From NCBI RefSeq assembly GCF_002150685.1, contig NZ_MSSW01000004.1:62001-126000 (forward strand): a DNA stretch of 64,000 nucleotides. Reading direction: 5' to 3'. Numbering within the stretch: the first letter of the stretch is position 1; each line of letters begins with the position of its first letter. A program made the position numbers and the translations under genes. Below, piece by piece: positions 26,290 to 34,823 of the stretch. The DNA is from Algoriphagus antarcticus (GTDB lineage Bacteria > Bacteroidota > Bacteroidia > Cytophagales > Cyclobacteriaceae). A model generated the notes under the pieces. That model ran no database searches and was not told where the DNA came from. It worked only from the letters and a program-made list of their open reading frames with translations.

Positions 26290-27135
26290 TTACTTCAACG
26301 ACTTGATCAATCTTTCATTCAAGCCCACATAATCCTGATTTCCTGCTTCTTCTGCCAAGTCAATTGCCTCTTCGGCAGTTTCTGCTGCATCTGTTTTTTT
26401 GCCTAAAGCGGCTTCTATTTTAGCCTTGAGATGCATTGTCCAATACTTAGGATCATCTTCTACAGACTCATTTATCCAGCTGTATGCCTGATTCATGTCT
26501 TTGCTATTGGTGTAATAATAGCTTGCTGCAGAATATAATAAGCTCGGATCTGTGCTATTACCGTCGATTACATATTCCTTGATTTGAGCCATTACAAGTG
26601 GATCTACCTCAGTTTCTATTCTGAAATCTACCCGAGTATTTTCCCATTTCAATGAGAGATCAGAACCTGTATCGGTCATATTTGCAAAGCTGATTTCGAA
26701 GGTTTCATTCTTCTTGCTAAGTTTTGCAGGCTCAGTTTTGAATCTGATCACGTCCTCACTTTGCTCGTAACCAATAGCTCCCCAAAGCTTGATGTTTTTG
26801 GAAAGAATCATCGTCCACTCAGATTTGCCCGGAATAGCATAAAGTGCATATTGACCGGCTGGAATGGTCTTACCATCTACGATTACATCTGTGGAAAAAG
26901 AAAGCACGGTAGCTCCATTTGCACCAGTTCGCCAAACCTGTCCGTAAGGAACCAGCTCTCCAAAAATCTTACGACCCTTTGTACTTGGCCTGCTGTAATC
27001 TACCGTCACATCCGTCAAACCTACTTTTTGGGCAATCTTAGCCGATGGGGAGGCCTGAGGCATTTGGATTTGCTGCGCAAAAGAACCTAGACTGCAGAGC
27101 AAAAAGGCTAAAGTGAATGCTAATTTTTGTTTCAT
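26290..27135 (-). CDS. DUF2911 domain protein with C-terminal TPR-like helices
   Basis: The signal peptide ends at SFAQ, followed by the DUF2911 domain (about residues 25-175) with its typical pieces VTVDYSRPSTKGRKIFG, VPYGQVWRTGANGAT and YALYAIPG. The C-terminal 90 residues form helices like TPR units (AASYYYTNSKDMNQAY). DUF2911 proteins are abundant periplasmic proteins in Bacteroidota with no assigned activity. It is monocistronic with 190 bp before the divergent ghrA-like gene. Confidence 0.88.
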   Translation of the reverse strand: MKQKLAFTLAFLLCSLGSFAQQIQMPQASPSAKIAQKVGLTDVTVDYSRPSTKGRKIFGELVPYGQVWRTGANGATVLSFSTDVIVDGKTIPAGQYALYAIPGKSEWTMILSKNIKLWGAIGYEQSEDVIRFKTEPAKLSKKNETFEISFANMTDTGSDLSLKWENTRVDFRIETEVDPLVMAQIKEYVIDGNSTDPSLLYSAASYYYTNSKDMNQAYSWINESVEDDPKYWTMHLKAKIEAALGKKTDAAETAEEAIDLAEEAGNQDYVGLNERLIKSLK

Positions 27136-27324
27136 TGAAATGGAATTTATAATTTGGTTTTAAGTTACTTAAGCGTAAAATTTGATAGTATGTTTTGAAA
27201 AGAGCTGCAATTTGATGCTTTTTTATGCAATATTTTAAAATGCATCACTCATTTTTTATCGCATGAACTAGAACTTATTTCAAGTGTTTTTCATCATCAA
27301 TTTATATCCTCCGTATAGATCATT

Positions 27325-28245
27325 ATGAGTTTAGCTATTATTAGTCCCGGCAAGAATCCGAAAATTTGGATTAAAGAATTTAAAGTCCTAGCGCCCGATT
27401 TGGCCGTAGAGACCTATCCCAAAATCACAGAACCTGAAAAAGTAGAATATGTGTTCCTGTGGCAACATCCCGAAGGTATACTTTCTGATTACCCAAACTT
27501 GAAACTCATCAGCTCGATGGGGGCTGGAGTAGATCATATTTTGAAGGATAAGACGATCCCTTCATCTATTCCCATAGTGCGAATAGTGGATGAAAAACTA
27601 ACTTTTTCTATGACCAACTATGTGGTGATGGCTGTTCTCAATTTTCATAGACAGAAGCTGCGCTACCAAGTAAATCAGACGCGGAAGATCTGGGATATGA
27701 GTAACCCAGAGTTAGATGTGACAGTAGGAGTGATGGGAGTGGGGGCTTTGGGAAAAGATGTAATGGACAAACTCAATTACATGGGGTTTCCTGTAGTTGG
27801 ATTTGGCTTTTCAGATAAACCTGATTTTGAATATCCGTATTACAAAAAGGATAATTTGGATGAGTTTTTAAAGGAAGTTAATGTATTGGTTTGCTTGCTT
27901 CCACTTACTCCCGACACCGAAAACATCTTAAATGGCGAACTGTTTGAGAAGTGCAATCCTAATACGTATCTAATAAATGTAGCTCGGGGAAAACATTTGG
28001 TAGAGGATGATTTGATCATAGCTTTAGAAGAGGGTCATATATCCGGAGCGATGCTTGACGTGTATAGACAGGAGCCTTTACCTAAAGATCATCCTTTTTG
28101 GGAAAATTGGAAAATAACAATGACTCCACACATAGCAAGTGTGACTAATCCTCAAGCTGCTGCCCCGCAAGTGATAGAAAATATCAAGCGGATCAGGGAA
28201 AACAGAGAATTGGTCAATGTAGTAAATAGAACAAGAGGTTATTAA
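27325..28245 (+). CDS. ghrA: Glyoxylate/hydroxypyruvate reductase A-type D-2-hydroxyacid dehydrogenase
   Basis: Reduces glyoxylate or hydroxypyruvate with NAD(P)H. The 306-residue protein has the nucleotide-binding motif GVMGVGALGKDV near residue 138, catalytic Arg in NVARGKHL, Glu in DVYRQEPLPKDHPF and His in MTPHIAS. The wording of the C-terminal third (LPKDHPFW..TPHIAS) matches the GhrA branch rather than SerA. It is transcribed alone, with a terminator 90 bp later. Confidence 0.88.
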   Translation: MSLAIISPGKNPKIWIKEFKVLAPDLAVETYPKITEPEKVEYVFLWQHPEGILSDYPNLKLISSMGAGVDHILKDKTIPSSIPIVRIVDEKLTFSMTNYVVMAVLNFHRQKLRYQVNQTRKIWDMSNPELDVTVGVMGVGALGKDVMDKLNYMGFPVVGFGFSDKPDFEYPYYKKDNLDEFLKEVNVLVCLLPLTPDTENILNGELFEKCNPNTYLINVARGKHLVEDDLIIALEEGHISGAMLDVYRQEPLPKDHPFWENWKITMTPHIASVTNPQAAAPQVIENIKRIRENRELVNVVNRTRGY

Positions 28246-28330
28246 GCATATCTGTATATCCGCTTTTATGCCAGTAGGCTCACTTCTTTAGAGGCACAAT
28301 GACGGGTGACCGAGGACCGAAGTACCTCAT

Positions 28331-28352
28331 GGCTAGGTTTTAGCCTTTTTTT
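28331..28352 (+). terminator. Terminator after the ghrA-like gene
   Basis: GGCTA pairs with TAGCC across a 5-base loop and is followed by seven T residues. Confidence 0.7.
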
Positions 28353-28439
28353 ATTTTAGTTAACATATAAACTCTTAGATTCAAGTGATAAACGCATCGC
28401 CTCGTTGCAGAAAATGGGCAATTAAAAATAAGAATAGCT

Positions 28440-29282
28440 ATGGCACCGACTTTTAAAATTTTATGTCCGACAGATTTTTCCGAATGCTCATTGAATGCCA
28501 TTGAGTATGCTACTAGATTGGGCGAGAAATACAATTCTGATTTGATTCTATTCCATGTGTTAAATAGGGAAGATTATAAAAAACTATCTCCTATAGATGC
28601 CTCTGGAAAACATCAAATGGAATTTGTGCAAGAAAAGCTTCAAAACCTGCAGGATGCTGTCTTGAAAGAAAGCATAGAAAAGGGGCTAAAAAGTTGCATT
28701 ACTGTAGTAAAAGAAGGGAGTATTGTCAAAGAGACATTAGCTTACGCTGCCGAAATAAATGCTAGTTTGATCGTAGTCGGAACTGAAGGGGTGAATGATT
28801 TTAGGGAAAATATTATAGGCTCACGTGCCAGCAGAATCGTCGAGCAGTCTGATCGTGATATCCTGGTTGTACCAAGAAAAGTTTATTTCAGAGCTCCCCG
28901 CAAGCTTGTCTATGCAAGTGACTACATGGAAGAGGATAAAATTGCCATTCAGAAAATCGTGGAACTAGCCAGATTTTTCGATTCAGAAATCGACTTGGTA
29001 CACGTCAGCACTACGCACAAAGCACTTGACAAATCATTGCACATGGCCATGATCGAGGAAATACAGCCTTTTATCAAGTATGATAAAGTCAATTTCGTCT
29101 TAAAATCATTTCGTGACGATATTGCCTTGGGGTTGGAAAATTACCTGCAAACAGCAAAAGGTGATATATTGGTGACCCTAAGTGAAAAGAAGTCTTTCTT
29201 TGATCAGATTTTTTCAAAAAGCCTCTCGAAAAAAATGGCCTATTTCATCAGTAAGCCCCTGTGGGTGATCAAGTCTTTTTAG
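28440..29282 (+). CDS. Tandem universal stress protein (UspA family)
   Basis: Two UspA domains of about 140 residues. The first has the fold start FKILCPTDFSECSLNAIEYA and an ATP-loop-like VVGTEGVNDFRENIIGSRASRIV with the expected Gly and Ser spacing. The second begins near KLVYASDYMEEDK and lacks a clear Gly-rich loop, so probably only one half binds nucleotide. Usp proteins are cytoplasmic and help survival in starvation or oxidative stress. Confidence 0.9.
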   Translation: MAPTFKILCPTDFSECSLNAIEYATRLGEKYNSDLILFHVLNREDYKKLSPIDASGKHQMEFVQEKLQNLQDAVLKESIEKGLKSCITVVKEGSIVKETLAYAAEINASLIVVGTEGVNDFRENIIGSRASRIVEQSDRDILVVPRKVYFRAPRKLVYASDYMEEDKIAIQKIVELARFFDSEIDLVHVSTTHKALDKSLHMAMIEEIQPFIKYDKVNFVLKSFRDDIALGLENYLQTAKGDILVTLSEKKSFFDQIFSKSLSKKMAYFISKPLWVIKSF

Positions 29283-29304
29283 AGTTTTTTCTGAAGGTCT
29301 AATT

Positions 29305-29345
29305 TAACCACGGAGGTCACAAAGAAAGGCGTAAAGGTCACAGGT
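29305..29345 (+). repeat. AACCACAGAG-type dispersed repeat, copy 2
   Basis: AACCACGGAGGTCACAAAG is followed by AGGCGTAAAGGTCACAGG, a degenerate member of the family. About 20 bases later (29360-29380) there is an inverted fragment related to the 184-bp repeat at 51998 (ACCACTTCGTAGTC on the minus strand). Confidence 0.45.
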
Positions 29346-29460
29346 AATTTTATTTTTTTTATGACTACGAAGTGGTTTGACCCCGTTGGGATCTTTTAAA
29401 AAAATCCTTATGGAAAGGCTTCAGCAAATTAATTGTAGAGTTCAAGTATCGAATTTTCCC

Positions 29461-30180
29461 TCATTCCACTTTTCCGCCAACCAATTTTTTTAAATAATTA
29501 GTGAATTCTCTTCGAGTTTTAGCACTGGTGAAAACCGAACCAAGTGTTTTCACAAAATGTCCAAAACTCATTTCTTTTTTTCGAGATGTAATACCAGGTT
29601 TTGCTTTACCTTTTGGGTCGATCTCAGGGAAGTTTGAGCTTTCTTGTTTTGTCTTGGGAATCGAACTCTCTCCTGGCTTATTGTCTACTAAATCATCAGC
29701 CTTTTCAAAGCTCTTCTTTGACCTTTGCTGATATCCCAGTTTCTCCTCCACCATACCTTTATTATTATGCGAAACTGCATCTTCCGGATCCAGTTCTATA
29801 GCTTTCTCATAGTCTGCTATTGCTCCTTCCAAATCTCCGATTCGATCTTTTAAGTAAGCACGACTACTGTAGCGATACGGGTTTTTAGGATCGAGATTTG
29901 CCGCCCGATCCAATTCACTAAGCGCTTCCTCATTTCTTTTGAGCAAGTGCAGAACAACCGCTCGATCAGAAATAAAGTCAGTATTGTAGGGCTCTAGCGA
30001 GGTGATGAAATCAAAATCAACCAAAGCTTCCTCAGTTCTACCAAGTCGAGAAAGTATCCTTCCACGATTGAGATGTAGTTGAGGCTGATCTGCAGTAGCT
30101 TTTACCAACACATCAAAAATGACCAATGCCTCCTCAAATTTCCCTGATTTGTATAATTCAATTCCTTTTTCTAAACTCAT
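29461..30180 (-). CDS. Cytoplasmic TPR protein
   Basis: From ATG 30180 (MSLEKGIELYKSGKFEEAL) the 239-residue protein carries about four consecutive TPR units up to residue 150, each with the W/L-G-Y-A pattern, for example LHLNRGRILSRLGRTEEAL and YSSRAYLKDRIGDLEGAI. The last 90 residues are basic, Ser/Pro-rich and end in a helix. A longer frame to 30222 would run through a dispersed repeat and is less likely. No signal peptide is present. It is a scaffold protein of unknown partner. Confidence 0.8.
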   Translation of the reverse strand: MSLEKGIELYKSGKFEEALVIFDVLVKATADQPQLHLNRGRILSRLGRTEEALVDFDFITSLEPYNTDFISDRAVVLHLLKRNEEALSELDRAANLDPKNPYRYSSRAYLKDRIGDLEGAIADYEKAIELDPEDAVSHNNKGMVEEKLGYQQRSKKSFEKADDLVDNKPGESSIPKTKQESSNFPEIDPKGKAKPGITSRKKEMSFGHFVKTLGSVFTSAKTRREFTNYLKKLVGGKVE

Positions 30181-30208
30181 GTTTTTGTCTTTTTTATCGC
30201 TTTTTTTT

Positions 30209-30244
30209 ACCACAGAGGGCATAAAGGTTTTCGCAGAGAGCGCA
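30209..30244 (+). repeat. AACCACAGAG-type dispersed repeat, copy 3
   Basis: TACCACAGAGGGCATAAAGG followed by TTTTCGCAGAGAGCGCAA. It sits directly upstream of the minus-strand TPR gene. Confidence 0.5.
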
Positions 30245-30316
30245 ATTAATATTTGTCACACGTGGTTTGAGTCTTATGATTTGCACATAAATCATTGCAG
30301 TCTTTAGACTGCCCTG

Positions 30317-30479
30317 TTCTACTTAACACTTTTCATCTCTCTCAATTCACTATTACTTACTACTTTTTACCTCTTACCACTTACTACCTCACCACTTACC
30401 CCTTACAACCCCTAACCCTTACCACTTACCACCTCTTACCACTTACCACTTACCACTTTCCACCTCTTAACAATAACAA
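30317..30479. repeat. 163-base G-free tract with CTTACCA microsatellite
   Basis: Not one G occurs on the plus strand from 30317 to 30479. The core is a degenerate 7-base repeat (ACTTACC ACTTACC ACTT) around 30370-30460. The opposite strand is therefore C-free and rich in GGTAAGTGGTAAGTGG runs. No real protein is encoded; a 68-residue frame here is low-complexity. Confidence 0.9.
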
Positions 30480-30582
30480 GACAAATTTAAGCCCTGAATA
30501 GTTTAACAAAGAATCTTTCTCTGGTTTTTGCCAGCTATACGATCGGGATGTTATCTTTAAGCTCCCAAGAATTTATCACCTA

Positions 30583-31611
30583 ATGCCTCAAAATCCACAA
30601 ACGGTACTTAAAGACCTGAAAGCGAAAAAGTTTGCTCCCATTTACTTTTTGGACGGGGAGGAGCCTTTCTTTATTGATGAGATTGTAGACTTCATTGAAA
30701 AGAATGCGATAGCGGAGCATGAGCGTGGTTTTAATCAAGTTGTGCTATATGGCAAAGACTCCAATGTTGGTCTGATCCTGAACAATGCAAGGAAATTCCC
30801 GATGATGTCTGATCGACAAGTGGTGATCATCAAGGAAGCTCAAAGTCTTGCGGATTTGGGTAAGGAGGATATGCAAAAGCTGCTGATCAGCTATGTGCAA
30901 AATCCACTTCCAAGTACGATTTTGGTTTTTGCGCATAAGTATAAAAAACTGGACGGGAGAACTGCGCTTTATAAAGAACTGGACAAGAAAACGGTATATG
31001 TGCGCTCAGACAAGATTAAAGATTACAAGCTGACCGATTGGATAGAAGGATTCATTAAAGAAACTGAGCACTCAATTGATAAGCGAGCAGCACAGCTTTT
31101 GTCAGATTCGATTGGGAATAACCTGGAAGTACTTTCCAATGAGATAGGGAAGATGCTGATCAATTTTCGTGAACCTACGAAAATCACCAATGAGCACATT
31201 TCTAAGTATATAGGGATCAATAAGGATTACAATAATTTTGAGTTTTTGAATGCAATCGGATTCAAGGATGTGGTGAAGGCAAACAAGATCATTCATTATT
31301 TTATCCAAAACCCGAAAGCAAACCCAGTGATTCCTATGTTTTCGCTGCTGTTCAACTATTTTACCAGAATAGCTTTGATTCATCAGGCGAAAAAAACTGG
31401 AGCAAATGAACAACAACTTGCGAGCCTCTTGGGGCTTCCTCCTTTTGTAGTCAAAGAATATTTGGTAGCGTCCCGAAACTATAATTTGGGCAAGGTAATT
31501 GATGTGTTCGCATACATCAAAGAGGCTGATCTTCGTTTCAAAGGAGTTGACTCCGGAAGTCTGAGCGAAGCCGAAAACCTCCGCGAGCTTGTTTACAAGA
31601 TTTTGCACTGA
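30583..31611 (+). CDS. holA: DNA polymerase III subunit delta
   Basis: HolA opens the beta sliding clamp as part of the clamp loader. The 342-residue protein starts with the characteristic FAPIYFLDGEEPFFIDEIVD, has FPMMSDRQVVIIKEAQ as the beta-binding region and the AAA-like lid plus C-terminal collar helices. Length fits Bacteroidota HolA. The G-free tract lies immediately upstream, within about 100 bp of the start. Confidence 0.93.
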   Translation: MPQNPQTVLKDLKAKKFAPIYFLDGEEPFFIDEIVDFIEKNAIAEHERGFNQVVLYGKDSNVGLILNNARKFPMMSDRQVVIIKEAQSLADLGKEDMQKLLISYVQNPLPSTILVFAHKYKKLDGRTALYKELDKKTVYVRSDKIKDYKLTDWIEGFIKETEHSIDKRAAQLLSDSIGNNLEVLSNEIGKMLINFREPTKITNEHISKYIGINKDYNNFEFLNAIGFKDVVKANKIIHYFIQNPKANPVIPMFSLLFNYFTRIALIHQAKKTGANEQQLASLLGLPPFVVKEYLVASRNYNLGKVIDVFAYIKEADLRFKGVDSGSLSEAENLRELVYKILH

Positions 31612-31627
31612 TTACCAAAGCCACTCT

Positions 31628-31799
31628 ATGAAATCGAGCATGACTGCAAGCTTTATATAGAGGGATGATTTTGCACCGTGCGAGATTCCACCAGCCTACC
31701 GGCAGGCAGGTATGCCCATTGAAAGTCAATTAAAAACATATGAAATCCAGCATTTCAACGGCCACATACGGGAATGATTACAAATCAAGCGAGATTCCA
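31628..31799 (+). repeat. Degenerate direct repeat of about 62 bp, two copies
   Basis: Copy A (31628-31690) and copy B (31740-31799) both open with ATGAAATC.AGCAT, share GGGA.TGATT in the middle and end in GCGAGATTCCA. Between them is CCTACCGGCAGGCAGG, a short hairpin-forming motif. Each copy starts like a gene start, but neither stays open, so they appear to be non-coding or decayed. Confidence 0.65.
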
Positions 31800-31829
31800 T
31801 ATGGCCTTTAAAAGACAAATAATAATCAT

Positions 31830-34820
31830 ATGAAATATCACCTTGTGCTCCTTGCGAGCCTTGGACTTAGTTTGGAGGCGTATTCCCAGTCTACCCTCTA
31901 TCAGACCAGTCCACAACAGCAACTAGATCACAATCTGGAGCTTTTTGATAAGCAGCTTTTTTCTGCAAGTATCTATGACAATACCAGACTTCTAGAAAAA
32001 CCTGTCAACTCCGGACAGGCAAAAGCAGCAGAACTGAATCGTGCGATGGCGGCATTGCAGTTGGAAAGTCCAGACGGGGCTGGCTTGATGAAAAGCTACA
32101 TTTATGATCATGGAAATGATCCTTCTGTGACCACTGCAGGGTTGTATCTGGGAGATCATTTTTTCTTCAAAAGGAATTTCTCGGAGGCCATCGATAGTTA
32201 TAAATTGGTCGATACCAATAGGCTACCTGTAGAGAATCAAGCCGAAGTGTTTTTCAAGCAAGGCTATTCACATTTCCAGCTCAACCAATATGCAGAAGCT
32301 GCTCCCTATTTCGATTCCGGTAAAGCGCTAAACCAGCAGGCGAGTTTTGATTCCTATTACTACAGTGGCTTCATCGCCATGGAAAACGGGAATACCGATA
32401 AAGCTATCGCTGATCTTCAGACTGCTTCCCAATCACCTTTCTACGCAGACAAAGTCCCTTACCTATTGGCAGCGCTTTATTACAGGCAAGGCAGCTATGA
32501 TCAATTGATCTCTTTTGCGGAGCCGAAGTTGAAGACAGGGCAAAACCTTGAGAAAAAGGATGTTATTTATCTGTACTTGGCAGAGGCATATTATGCCAAA
32601 AGGAACTTCCCCAAAGCAGCAGAAAACTACGATGCTTTCATCAATTCGCAAAAAGGCAAAGAGTTAGGAAGAGAGGAAATCTATAAAGCTGGAATTTCTC
32701 AATTTGAAATCAAAAACTACCAACGCGCTACCGATTACCTTAAAGTATCAGCCTCAGCGTCTGACGAGATAGGTCAAGCTTCCAGTTATTATTTGGCTCA
32801 ATCGTATTTGAAACTTGAAAATTATCAATTTGCTTCTACGAGCTTTCAGTCAGCTGCAAAATCTGATTTTAACCCGGCGATCAAGGAAGAATCAATTTTT
32901 AACTACGCTAAAGTAAACTTGCAGAAAGGGAGTTTCCAGGATGCGATCACCGCTTTGGATGAATATGTGGAAACGTATCCTTCAGGAAAATACAGGGCAG
33001 AAGCTGAGAATTTGCTTTCTGAAGCATTGGTAAATACCAACGATTACCTGCGCGCCATCGATCAGATGGATAAAATCCCCAAGAAATCTCCTAGGATCCA
33101 GGAAGCTTATCAAAAAGTAGCGTTCTATCAGGCGATGGTTTATTACCGTGATCAGAAGTGGAACCCATCATTGGCATATTTGGATAAATCACTGCAATAT
33201 CCGGTTGATAAAAGTTTGCTTCTGGATTCTCATTTCTGGAAAGGAGAAATCAATTCTGCTGCAGATAATTTGCCGCAGGCGATCAAAGCTTACGAATCAG
33301 TACTTAGCAATCGTCCTTCTGGAGCAAATGGTACTGTTGCCAAAACCCATTATGGACTTGGCTACGCTTACTTCAACTCTCAGCAATATCCAAAAGCGGA
33401 GGAGCAATTCAGAAAATTCACAGAAAACAGACTAATCATCGCCAATAAGCAGCAATACGATGACGCGATATTAAGATTGGGAGATTGTTACTATGTGCAG
33501 AAGAGATTTGGTGAGGCAGCTTCCACTTTCCAGCGAGCGATCAACGAAGGGAATTCCGGAGTAGATTATGCCTACTATAGATTGGCTGTGGTTCAAAACT
33601 TCCAATCTAGCAATCAGCAAGCTTTAGGTCAACTGGATGTACTGATTTCCCGCTATCCCAATAGCTTGTATCTGGAAGATGCGCTGTATCAGCGTGGTCA
33701 GATCTATATGGAAGAAACCAGTTATCAAGCTGCTTCAGTTTCTTTCTCTGATTTGCTGAGCACCAAGCCAAATAGCCCATTTGTCCCATACGCATTAGAA
33801 GGAAGGGCTGTCGCAAATTTCTCTCTTCAAAATTACGATCAGACGATTAAGGATTACAGTACGATCTTAAATAACCATCCAAATTCAGAAAATTCTGAAA
33901 CAGCGCTAAAAGGTCTCCAGGAAACACTGGCACTTCAGGGAAGATCTGGTGAATTTTCTGATTATTTAACCAAATATAAAGGAGCTAATCCAAGTAATGG
34001 AAGCGTTCAGTCTTTGGAATTTGAAGCCGCGAAAGGGACATTTTTCGATAAGAACTATTCTCAGGCAATACGGGGATTTGAAAGTTACCTGAAGAATTAT
34101 CCTCAGTCAGCTCAGCGGGCAGATGCACTTTACTTTTTGGGAGATAGCTATATGCAAGTCGGTGATTCGGATAAAGCATTGACACAATTCAAAACCTTAG
34201 AAAAAGAACCTGCTTCTCCGCAGCGAATTCGTGCTATGCAGAAGATAGGAACCATTGAATTGGAACGAGGAAACTTTGCGCAAGCAATTCCATATCTGGA
34301 GACATCGGTTCAAAATGCCCGCAGCAAACCTGAGGAAGCCGAGGCTGTTCAGGGTTTGATGATTGCGAATTTTGAGACCAAGAAATATCAGCAGGCGATT
34401 ACCCAAGCCGAGCGTTTAGCTACGCTGGATGGAGTGATTCCTGAATCTTCTCCAAAGGCATTGCTTATCAAAGCAAAGTCTCAACGTGATTTGAACCAAA
34501 AACCACAGTCAGAATTGACTTTGACGGCTTTGGTTGCTGATTACAAAACTGAGCAGGGAGCAGAAGGGCTTTATTTGTTGGCATTTGCAGCGCAAGAGAA
34601 AGGTGAAGTGACGCAATCCAATGAATTGATATTTGATCAGTCAGGCCCATTTGTCAATTATGACTATTGGTACGGGAGGATCTTCTTGCTTTTGGCAGAT
34701 AACTATGTGAAAAGTGGAGAGGAGTTCCAGGCGAAAGCGACCTTGGAATCAATCGTTGGAAATTCTACCAATGCTGAAATCAAACAAATGGCTCAATCCA
34801 AACTTCAAACCCTTAAGTAA
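31830..34820 (+). CDS. Large secreted TPR protein of an ExbB/ExbD/TonB cluster
   Basis: The 996-residue protein has a signal peptide (cleavage near AYSQ) and then TPR-type helical repeats throughout, such as VFFKQGYSHFQLNQYAEAA and THYGLGYAYFNSQQYPKAE. With up to about 25 repeats it would make a long periplasmic superhelix. It lies three bases before a beta-barrel gene and heads a cluster with SPOR, ExbB, ExbD and TonB-like genes. That context parallels a Tol-Pal or YbgF-like envelope system in which a TPR protein supports outer-membrane constriction; this assignment is inference. Confidence 0.82.
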   Translation: MKYHLVLLASLGLSLEAYSQSTLYQTSPQQQLDHNLELFDKQLFSASIYDNTRLLEKPVNSGQAKAAELNRAMAALQLESPDGAGLMKSYIYDHGNDPSVTTAGLYLGDHFFFKRNFSEAIDSYKLVDTNRLPVENQAEVFFKQGYSHFQLNQYAEAAPYFDSGKALNQQASFDSYYYSGFIAMENGNTDKAIADLQTASQSPFYADKVPYLLAALYYRQGSYDQLISFAEPKLKTGQNLEKKDVIYLYLAEAYYAKRNFPKAAENYDAFINSQKGKELGREEIYKAGISQFEIKNYQRATDYLKVSASASDEIGQASSYYLAQSYLKLENYQFASTSFQSAAKSDFNPAIKEESIFNYAKVNLQKGSFQDAITALDEYVETYPSGKYRAEAENLLSEALVNTNDYLRAIDQMDKIPKKSPRIQEAYQKVAFYQAMVYYRDQKWNPSLAYLDKSLQYPVDKSLLLDSHFWKGEINSAADNLPQAIKAYESVLSNRPSGANGTVAKTHYGLGYAYFNSQQYPKAEEQFRKFTENRLIIANKQQYDDAILRLGDCYYVQKRFGEAASTFQRAINEGNSGVDYAYYRLAVVQNFQSSNQQALGQLDVLISRYPNSLYLEDALYQRGQIYMEETSYQAASVSFSDLLSTKPNSPFVPYALEGRAVANFSLQNYDQTIKDYSTILNNHPNSENSETALKGLQETLALQGRSGEFSDYLTKYKGANPSNGSVQSLEFEAAKGTFFDKNYSQAIRGFESYLKNYPQSAQRADALYFLGDSYMQVGDSDKALTQFKTLEKEPASPQRIRAMQKIGTIELERGNFAQAIPYLETSVQNARSKPEEAEAVQGLMIANFETKKYQQAITQAERLATLDGVIPESSPKALLIKAKSQRDLNQKPQSELTLTALVADYKTEQGAEGLYLLAFAAQEKGEVTQSNELIFDQSGPFVNYDYWYGRIFLLLADNYVKSGEEFQAKATLESIVGNSTNAEIKQMAQSKLQTLK

Positions 34821-34823
34821 ACC

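Noticed and set aside
30295-30501. 68-residue open frame in the G-free tract
   Set aside because: Its low-complexity Leu/Thr/Tyr composition follows directly from the CTTACC repeat, so it is not a gene.
31538-31729. 63-residue minus-strand frame starting in the repeat region after holA
   Set aside because: It overlaps holA and the CCTACCGGCAGG repeat; such frames arise from the repeat, not from coding pressure.
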